Of a DNA stretch of 64,000 bases, positions 56,500 to 64,000 are shown in pieces. Position numbers and translations under genes: made by a program. The stretch lies in assembly GCA_013076295.1 (NCBI GenBank), contig RQOL01000120.1, positions 1 to 64,000 on the forward strand. Reading direction: 5' to 3'. Every line of letters begins with the position of its first letter. Position 1 is the stretch's first letter. Origin of the DNA: Sanderia malayensis. Lineage: Eukaryota > Cnidaria > Scyphozoa > Semaeostomeae > Pelagiidae. The notes under the pieces were generated by a model. The model was not told where the DNA came from. It ran no database searches and saw only the letters and a program-made list of their open reading frames with translations.

Positions 56500-58053
56500 T
56501 AGGATTAAAATAATGACCATAGAAAATGTAATGCAGATGTTATTGAAAGCAAGGTAGACGCTGAAATATGGGTAGACACTCCTGGACTAAATGTTGAATG
56601 TTTCAACAAACCTGTACAAGAAACTGTAAATGAAATGTTCAACGGGGATAGAGACTTTCAAGAACTTTGTGATGGAAGAATTAAACTGAATCTCTTAATC
56701 TAGAGAACTTCAATGAATTTGAAATGCAAAATTTTCTAAAAAGACCAGCTGATGTGAATAGTGACAATGATTTAACACACTGCTAATTCCTCTGGGTGCG
56801 AGCAATGTGGGAATTTCTAGTTCTTGCATCCAGTTAGCTAGAGAGAGCAAATGCAAGAAGTGACATGCAGAGTAAAGGCACTGAAAACACAAATGTAGAC
56901 AAATACGAACTAAGAATATCTGCAGAAGATAACCACCCATTTCAGAAAAATAATGTGTCAGGTTCTCCACGTAAAAGTAGGGAGAGTATCCCAAGTGAAG
57001 CATTTCAAGAAGCTAAGAAAGTGATTCCTAATGAAAAGTTTGATTTACAAAGAGACATTTCAGTAACCTTGTGGCCAATGTCATTTCAAAAGTGGTTATT
57101 CGCTGTGGTAATGAGCTTTTTTAAACACAAGATAAGGAGTTAGTCATCCATCATCAGACATTGTTGATGCAAATATATTGATATCTAAATCTGGTGAAGA
57201 AAGTAATGTTGAGTCTGGAGACAGATTCGCCAAGGAAGAACACAATATTTGACAAAGTGAACAAGAGGAAAATTTCGGTAACTTGAATTTGAGTACAAGT
57301 AACGTTGGTGGAAATGGAGCTGCAACGGGTACATTTTCTAAATATGGTGTGACGAAGGAAAGAGTCAATGCTCTTCCAAAGTGCAATTATCCAAATGATT
57401 GCTGGCACTTTTCGCCAAAAACTTGATGGAACAAAACGTAAACTGGCATTATCAACTGAATTCACAAGTGCACCTAAAAAGTGTGGGTGTGATAGATGCA
57501 GACAACTTTCTGAGAACTGGACAACTGGGCACTAAATGAAGTACTGATGAAACAAGCCAATTTTTGCTGTCTGGATTTTCAAGGGTCATTGCATGAAGAA
57601 AGAATATTCTAGGAAAGGAACCCCATTTTTCAGTTGCTCTGCTTCATGCAAAATAAGATGATGTCCATCTAGTTTTACAGTTGCAGTAGACGACGAGAAG
57701 GACAAAAAGGCAATTTTTATTTTTGAAGGGGACGTCCTTCACACAGTGGAAGAAACAGCAGCACAACCAGTTCGTGGGAAGAGTAGGGAACAGCTGAAAG
57801 AACATTTCAAAAATAATCATAACTTTCCACCTTCTAATGAGAAAAACTTTCAGCCATATGAGCTAAACAATTTGAAGCTGGCAATAGCAATGCTTGCACA
57901 ATCAATAAAATATTTCAAAATATAAAGGAGGAAGCAGCAAAACATGAGAATACAATGACAGGAATCTATGCATCTTGGGTAGAGGAACAGAAAAAATATC
58001 AAGTTGAAAACAAACACAAAGCGTTATCACTTGGCCAGGGGTTCCGGAGACTA
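56500..58053 (+). pseudogene. Degenerate coding stretch, unknown protein
   Basis: Open pieces in changing frames: ADVIESKVDAEIWVDTPGLN near 56525, MQSKGTENTNVDKYELRISA from 56865, TFSKYGVTKERVNALPKCNY near 57330, KAIFIFEGDVLHTVEETAAQ near 57700, and HENTMTGIYASWVEEQKKYQ to 58050. The content is acidic and helical with no recognised domain. The last piece is cut by a Helitron-like 5' end at 58054. I treat this as one decayed gene only tentatively. Confidence 0.3.
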
Positions 58054-58600
58054 TCTATAATATATAGGAGCTGTTGTCACGTGACGTGCTCTAAACAAAG
58101 GAAAACTCGCCCTCCGCTCTCTGTGAACGCATCCTACAGTTTTCGGTCTGGCGGCGCGAAAAACTCACCAAACTGCTCCACATATCCTTGGGAAGGTAAT
58201 GGAAATTGCTTTTCGTGAATTTCTTTTTCGTTTTCGAGATATTCAGCTTTTTCTGAATCGAAAACTTTCCCAGGAATTCTATTGTTTTTTCAAAAGAATC
58301 GGCCTGACTTGCCACAGGAATCAAATTTACACCTCGATTCTCGAGTGGTTTTCTCCGCAATTCTTCATAAATTCATTTCGAAAATTCCAGATAACGTTAG
58401 CCTGGAATTCGCCCAGCAACTTGGTGTTTTTCGCTTTTCCATGTTCCAATTACTTCCAGAGATGTGCCCAAGTTAAACTAAACTACTGAGATCTCATCTC
58501 TAAATGTTGTTTCCAGCGAACGCTGTTCTGCCCTCGAGTCAGGATTGACGTCACTATTTGAAATTTGATATATTTTTGTATTAGTCATTCCAACATCAGA
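58054..58600 (+). mobile_element. Possible Helitron 5' end of a related family
   Basis: A|TCTATAATATATAGGAGCTG followed by TTGTCACGTGACG has the A|TC start and the TCACGTGA palindrome of the Helitrons at 6744 and 20340, but otherwise different sequence. It cuts the upstream reading frame. No CTAG end is found before the assembly gap, so the extent is unknown. Confidence 0.5.
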
Positions 58601-58711
58601 GACGGCTATCTTTAAAACACCGAGTCCGGAATCTGGAACGGGTCCATGTTGTGATTTTTCGCCAACAGCAAGCCATCTGGTATGCTGTTCTAGAATATGC
58701 TACCCCCAACA

Positions 58712-58811
58712 NNNNNNNNNNNNNNNNNNNNNNNNNNNNNNNNNNNNNNNNNNNNNNNNNNNNNNNNNNNNNNNNNNNNNNNNNNNNNNNNNNNNNNNNN
58801 NNNNNNNNNNN
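58712..58811. other. Assembly gap (100 N)
   Basis: Placeholder run of 100 N. Confidence 1.
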
Positions 58812-59333
58812 TTAAAGCTTTTGGTTTCCTTACTTTCGGGTATTTGCGCTACAGGAATATGTAAGTTAGAGGCAACTGATATTTGAGAATCTGATGATAG
58901 TGGTAAAAAGATAAACGCTGTGGAGGAACTTGTCACACCAGTGCAAGCAATCTCATCAGACATTTTGTTAAATGAACTTGCCCAACAAATTTCCTACATT
59001 TTCATTGCTCAGATTAAAACAATCTTCACATTTTGTGTAGATTTGTCACATATAGTGTAACATCATCATGTTCTAAACCAATGCATAATTTTCAGTTTCA
59101 GTCAATACTTTGGCATTATTTTCTAGTGCATAGATACAGGTTCTCATTTAATTTCCATTATTATTAACATGTTTTCATTATTAAACTTTGTATCTGTATT
59201 TTTGTATTGCTTGTGTCAAAGCTAACTACCAAATGGCAATGTCACTGTGATCAGTGTGCAATTTATATTTTTTGACCTTGCAAGGTCGATTTTTGTCTGT
59301 ATTTTTGTATTGGTTGTATTTTTGTTTATCTCT
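58812..59333. other. Stretch without recognised gene
   Basis: AT-rich. Contains the palindrome GACCTTGCAAGGTC at 59274-59287. Confidence 0.35.
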
Positions 59334-59337
59334 GTAG

Positions 59338-60004
59338 TTGTTGGGGAGATGAACCGTAGTAAGTCTGGGGAATTTGGCATGACGTCGTTTTTACATCATT
59401 GGAGCATGCGTAGTAGGGCTTTACAAATCGCGGAAATTTCAAACTTGCGAAGTACAGACAGAAGTAAAAGTTTAATGGCGGCGAGCAACAGGGGAGCTGA
59501 GGTGCAAGATTAAAGTGTATTCATTTCACTATCAAAGTGTTGACTTGTTATTAATGAACTATACCTCGAATGATCAACAATACTTCGTGGGAAGGAATGA
59601 GGCCATCAAGTTGCATTTATGTATTGCATGTGAATAATAATATGCATCAAGTGACAAAGTGCAATAAAATTACGATTTGTAAGAGCTCTCATCCACTATA
59701 AAGAATATGCTCCTCAGAAATAAATTTGACCAGGTCTAGATAGGTCTAGCGTTGATCCAACCGGTCCAATGGAACACTAAACCCTAAAGAAATCAGAAAT
59801 CCTTTCATACAACAGAAACACAACCTTGGCCTAAGAACTCAAAACGCGGAGTGAAATTTCTTCAGCGCATGTGCGCTGCTTATCATATGACACATTTGCC
59901 CTACATTCTACGCATGCTCCAATGATGTAAGTTTTGATTGGCTCAGACTTACTCGATTTTTCATTGTTTAGAACAATACCGGCCAAGACTCATCTCCCCA
60001 ACAA
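59338..60004. mobile_element. MITE-like element, 667 bp, with 4-bp target duplication
   Basis: Both ends read TTGTTGGGGAGATGA (inverted on the right). Inner arms share TTACATCATTGGAGCATGCG in opposite orientation. GTAG lies immediately outside each end (59334-59337 and 60005-60008). No transposase is encoded, so it is non-autonomous. The family is not identified. Confidence 0.75.
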
Positions 60005-60008
60005 GTAG

Positions 60009-60570
60009 AGTGAAACCACCAAATGCAAATGACAAATGTAACTTGATTGCATGTAATTGCAAAATTGTAAATCGAATTAAAACACTTTCAGCCTCAGCTA
60101 AAACCAAGTAGGACAGAATGGCAAAGCCAAAATGTCAACATCAAAATGTCATGCGGAAGGTGGCAGACACGCCAGTAGGCTTATCTGGTCAGGAAATTAG
60201 AAAAACAATAACATTTGTTTATGTGATGTGGATCTCCCTGAACAACCTCTGGGGCTAGCTAGTGTCTTCCTGAACAGTCGTTGTTTCCAATATATGTTAT
60301 TAAAATAAAATAAGAATAATCACAAACCTCTATGCAACTGGCTGGAAAGATCGGACGTTTGGTTGATAAGAAAGACTCCAACTCCACCCAAACTTTCACT
60401 TTTCATTTAATGAATTCACATTGTAACAGTGTGACAAATCGTTCGTTCTTTTGTTTATTTATTCAATGAATGCTTGTTCTGAAGTTTTTTGTTTTCTCAT
60501 CCAATGAATACTAACTTTTTGTATCACATGAATGAAAATTGTCCAATCACAAATCAATAGCCCCAATGCA
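60009..60570. other. Stretch without recognised gene
   Basis: No ORF with recognisable content. It could contain the lost N-terminal region of the transposase remnant that follows. Confidence 0.35.
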
Positions 60571-60572
60571 TC

Positions 60573-61400
60573 ATGGGGGGAGATATAAAAGCTGAGGAAT
60601 TTAAAATATTTGGATGCAGTTGTCAATCACAGACTACCAGCATAAGCTCAACTTCGTTCGCAAAAAGGTGCTTCAAGCGTGCCTCTGCTTGGAAAAGGAA
60701 AGCAAAAGCAAATTACTGGTACATTCACAGTTTCGAAGGCAGGAGTTTTTTGCCCATGCAATTGATATACAAAGGAAAAACAAATTGTTGTCTCCCAAAA
60801 GGGGTTACGTTTCCAGAAGGCTTTGGTGTGACATACACACCAAACCATTGGAGCAATGAGGAAAAAATTATTCAGTTATTGAAGTCAGTGATCTTTCTTT
60901 GTGGCAAAACAACGAGATGACATGAAGCTGCCAATCAAACAAAGAGCCATGATCATCTTTGATGTTTTCAAAGGGCAAACAATAGATGCAGTCCTTCAAT
61001 TAATTGAAGACAATAACTGTGTCAGTGTGTTTGTGCCAGCCAATATGACACATCATTTTCAGCCACTGGATCTCACTGTCAATGGTCCGGCGAAAAAGTT
61101 TATAAAGTCAAAGTTTGAAGAGTGGTATGCCAAGAATGTCGAGGCCCAGATCAATCGTCGAATTGAAATTTATTTCATTGAAGTCTCGCGAAAGCTTTCT
61201 ACAATGAAACCTCTTCATGCCCATTGATTAATTGGGTTGTACGACTATTTGAGAAACAACCCTGAATGATCCAGAAAGGGCTTTCAAATGGCAGGGATAG
61301 ATGACGCATTAAGCATGGAGTTGGAGCCAGAGGACCCGTTTAAAGAACTAAATACTATCTGTACATCAATTCTTCAACATTTTTTGCAATCTTGATCGAT
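60573..61400 (+). pseudogene. DDE_1 (pogo/Jerky-type) transposase remnant
   Basis: GRSFLPMQLIYKGKTNCCLP, KGVTFPEGFGVTYTPNHWSN and EEKIIQLLKSVIF run to about 60890. After a one-base shift come AMIIFDVFKGQTIDAVLQLI, VPANMTHHFQPLDLTVNGPA and KKFIKSKFEEWYA. The second Asp (IIFD) and the QPLD context are those of the DDE_1 family, which includes pogo, Tigger and the CENP-B/Jerky relatives. The N-terminal DNA-binding part is missing and a stop follows at 61225. A further piece, MAGIDDALSMELEPEDPFKE, is out of frame. Confidence 0.75.
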
Positions 61401-61404
61401 TTTA

Positions 61405-61525
61405 GTTTTGTCCAAAATTTCTCTAATCCGAAAGTTTTTTGTCCGAAATTCTTAAAAAAGCATCCGAAAGTTTCTTGGTTCGAAGTTTCATCCGAAATTT
61501 TTAAGTCCGAAAGTTTTCGGTTTTA
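61405..61525. repeat. Cluster of TCCGAAAGTTT-type short repeats
   Basis: The motif TCCGAAAGTTT or TCCGAAATTT recurs about seven times in 110 bp (61407-61515) at irregular spacing. It is downstream of the transposase remnant and could be subterminal repeats. Confidence 0.6.
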
Positions 61526-61800
61526 ATGTACCTACATACTATACCTACATACTACACCAACATACTATACCTACTATGCAAACATACTATACATACTATA
61601 AATCATACTATACCTACATACTATACCTACATACTATACCAAAATACTATACCTACATACTATGCCTACTATAACATACTATACCTCATACTATACCAAA
61701 ATACTGTACATACATACTATACCAACATACTATACCTACTATACCTACATGCGTATACCAACATACCATACCTACTATACCTTCATACTGTCTAGTATGT
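61526..61800. repeat. ACCTACATACTATACC microsatellite
   Basis: Degenerate tandem repeats similar in composition to those inside the Helitrons at 31040 and 36469. No Helitron end is found beside it. Confidence 0.9.
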
Positions 61801-61811
61801 AGGTTATAGTT

Positions 61812-63971
61812 ATGCCCTTAGTATATAGTATGTCCTATCAAAGAGGAAAGTTGCTTGTTATAAATACAACATCATTTATAAAGGAAAAGGGCAACATGGG
61901 CTACATGGAGGATACAGAGGTGGTCGAAGATCATTCCAGGCTGGAAAAGGAAGGGAGGAAAAAACAGGCAATTCGGCCTAAGAAGACAAATCCAGCAGAC
62001 AAAGACGGAAACATAATGAGATGCTACGAGTATGAAAGCATCAAAAGCACTTTGTTTCTGACTGTTCCACATAGACCAGGTTGAAAGTGCCAATATGACC
62101 GTTCATCTTACCCTGGTGGCGGGGACAGCCAGTGAAGGACAAGAAAAAGATCCTATTGAATACTCTGGGAAAGATATTTTGGATACTGCCTATACAAAGT
62201 CTGTAGCAGGAGAAGTGTGGATCAAGGAATTTTTGGATACAATGGGAGACAAAGATAGAAAGGATGCTGAACAGAGTAAAAGAAAAGCTGGTCACTATTT
62301 AAATTTGGTGATGGCAAGGAGAGTAAAAGCAATCACGAGTTGACCATTCCAATGTTTGTTGGGGGAAAAATGATCAAGATTGATGTTGCTGTAGTGGACA
62401 ATGATATTCCACTGTTAATTGGCAGACCAACAATGACAAAGCTGGGAATGGTCGTTGACACAAAGAATCACCAGGTTACTATAAATGGAAAAACACAAGA
62501 TTGGAGTTCAATGCAGCAGGATACTATGTGTTTCAGTGAGTCAATGGACAAACCAAAGCTGCAATGTGGTATTAAATCAACAGGGTCTTTTTGGGACCAC
62601 CAAACAAGAGAAGAGGAACAAAGCAGTAAAGCTTCATGGACAGTTTGCGCATGTTTCGAAGGAGCATTTGATCTGGTTACTGAAGGATGGGGGATGTGGT
62701 GACCAGGAGTTCCTAGTTGAAGTGGAGAAGGATGTGATGAGTGCCAATTCTGTCAGAAATACAGAGGTGCCAAACCTAAACCAGTTGTTAGTTTTCCCAA
62801 GGCAAGTGAATTCAATGGCTGTGTTTCCATGGACTTGAAGGAAGTGAACAAAGGAAAGTTGTGGATCTTATATTTGGTGGATGAAGCAACTCGATACACA
62901 GCGCCTGAAGTGATAGGCAGCAAGAGAACAGAAGTTGTTATGGAAAAGATATTTAAGATTTGGCTCACTTACTTTGGAACACCGAAAAAAATGCATAGTG
63001 ATAATGGAGGGGAATTTTCGAGTCATGTGATGAGAGAGATGCATGAAAAGTTGATATTGAGACAAGACAAGTACACCTTACAGCAATGGAACAGTTGAAC
63101 AAAATAATGCGTTGTTGTATGAAACCACTATGAAGACCAAGGAAGATGCTAAATGTAGCCTAGAAACGGCATTACCATGGGCTGTTTCGGCAAAGAGTTC
63201 CCTTCAGAATTGTTTCGGATACTCACCAAATCAGTTGGTTTTTTCAAGGAACATAACTTTGCCTTCAGTGACAACAGGTAAGCTCCCAGCTCTTGATTTC
63301 GGATTAATAGTGGTGTGGTTGGGGAGAATCTGAATGCAATGCACAAGGCTAGAGAGAGTTACAACATAGCAGAATCATCAGAGAAGATAATGAGAGCTTT
63401 GAGAAAGAATGTGAGAGCCTATTCAGAAGTTGAGTATATCCCTGGTGAGAAAGTGTATTACAAACGGAAGTCAAAGAAAGGATGGTCAGGACCAGGAAAA
63501 GTACTGGGAAAGGAAAACAATTTTGTGCTAGTAAGACATGGTGGGGCCTTTTACAGATGTCATCCATGCCAGTTGTTAAAAGAAAATCCCGATGTTCGAG
63601 ATGGTGAAAAGGCAAACAGATTCGAAAGGCAACAGGACACAGAGGAACAAGGGACAGAGCAGGTTCCGTGGATTGAAGATGATTCAGATAGTGATGATGA
63701 AGTTGCAGAGGCACCAGATTCAACAGAAGCAGAAGCAACTGATGAAAAGCAAGAGGTTCTTGGAGATCCAGTAGAAGAGGCAACAGGACAACAAGAAAAT
63801 AAGGAGGTACAAGCTCTTACAGAACAAGCTACAGAGGCCCCTGAAAGACGAGAAAATGGGGTTCAAGGACAAGTAGAGGAAAGAGCTGAAGGACAGAAAA
63901 TGACAGATAATAAAAAAAATGGAAGACCAACTGCAGGGATAGATGAGAGTGAGAAAGGGGTTAGTTCGTAA
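61812..63971 (+). pseudogene. LTR retrotransposon gag-protease-integrase segment, copia-like order
   Basis: A gag tail has a damaged zinc knuckle (RCYEYES; a Cys is changed and the frame shifts near 62040). An aspartic protease follows (DILDTAYTKSVAGEVW, then NDIPLLIGRPTMTKLGM). Next come a pre-integrase zinc-binding region (AVKLHGQFAHVSKEHLIWLL) and an integrase core with MDLKEV, LVDEATRY and MHSDNGGEFSSH. A C-terminal integrase domain (KKGWSGPGKVLG, RHGGAFYRCHPCQL) is followed by an acidic tail to 63971. Protease directly before integrase, with reverse transcriptase expected afterwards, is the Ty1/copia order. RT lies beyond the window if present. At least four frameshifts interrupt the chain, and no 5' LTR is seen. 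Confidence 0.78.
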
Positions 63972-64000
63972 CAATTTAAAGTGTCAGACGAAGAAATTAC

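Noticed and set aside
63349..63783. 144-residue minus-strand ORF
   Set aside because: Leu-rich shadow of the integrase tail on the plus strand.

Overview
This window is animal nuclear DNA from a repeat-rich genome, assembled with at least two scaffold gaps (100 N at 23988-24087 and 58712-58811). It is AT-rich. Coding pieces are split by short introns with GT..AG borders and polypyrimidine tracts. Almost every recognisable protein belongs to a transposable element or a multicopy gene family. The mix (Helitron, PIF/Harbinger with a MADF-BESS partner, RRM-type LINE ORF1, HECT genes of the G2E3-like type, the uncharacterised Cys-rich-tailed family) fits a marine invertebrate, most likely a cnidarian. 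That assignment is an inference. No rRNA, CRISPR array or bacterial operon is seen.

Layout. 1-932 is one arm of a near-identical inverted repeat whose other arm is 43371-44300; a diverged third copy lies at 2030-2340. 2541-5796 is a structurally complete PIF/Harbinger transposon with two convergent intact genes and a long hairpin between them. 6744-20339 is a giant (13.6 kb) Helitron. It has canonical A|TC and CTAG ends, a spliced RepHel gene (11810-16920), a separate small spliced basic gene (9435-9978) preceded by exon-like tandem repeats, and an 11-copy 113-bp minisatellite before its 3' end. A second Helitron 5' end starts at the very next base (20340). 22390-24090 holds a decayed HECT ubiquitin-ligase-like gene. 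25073-30917 and 32946-36326 are two arrays of a 61-bp satellite, each abutting a minus-strand non-autonomous Helitron (30943-32876, 36359-38289). Those Helitrons are joined head-to-tail to further Helitron 3' ends, with the outermost 5' end at 39776. 39776-43370 holds an unknown ORF, a USP-like fragment and a decayed CR1-type LINE.

From 44.3 to 64 kb the window is a graveyard of elements: a LINE ORF1-like gene on the minus strand, a 3' Helitron piece, a tRNA-derived SINE, a decayed multi-exon gene of an uncharacterised Cys-rich family, a Tc1/mariner helix-turn-helix fragment, a 667-bp MITE-like element with a 4-bp target duplication, a DDE_1 transposase remnant, and a gag-protease-integrase segment of a copia-order LTR retrotransposon that runs off the right edge.

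How the parts work together. The Helitron Rep/helicase at 11.8-16.9 kb is the only rolling-circle machinery visible and shares ends with all the small Helitrons, so it is the natural driver for them. The tail-to-head CTAG|TC junctions (20339/20340, 32877/32876, 38290/38289) are what rolling-circle concatemers or circle junctions would leave. The Harbinger pair (nuclease plus MADF-BESS DNA-binding protein) would act on the subterminal repeats at its own ends. Many ORFs carry single-base frameshifts. Some are old decay, but the homopolymer differences between two otherwise identical 2-kb copies suggest that uncorrected long-read indels also contribute.
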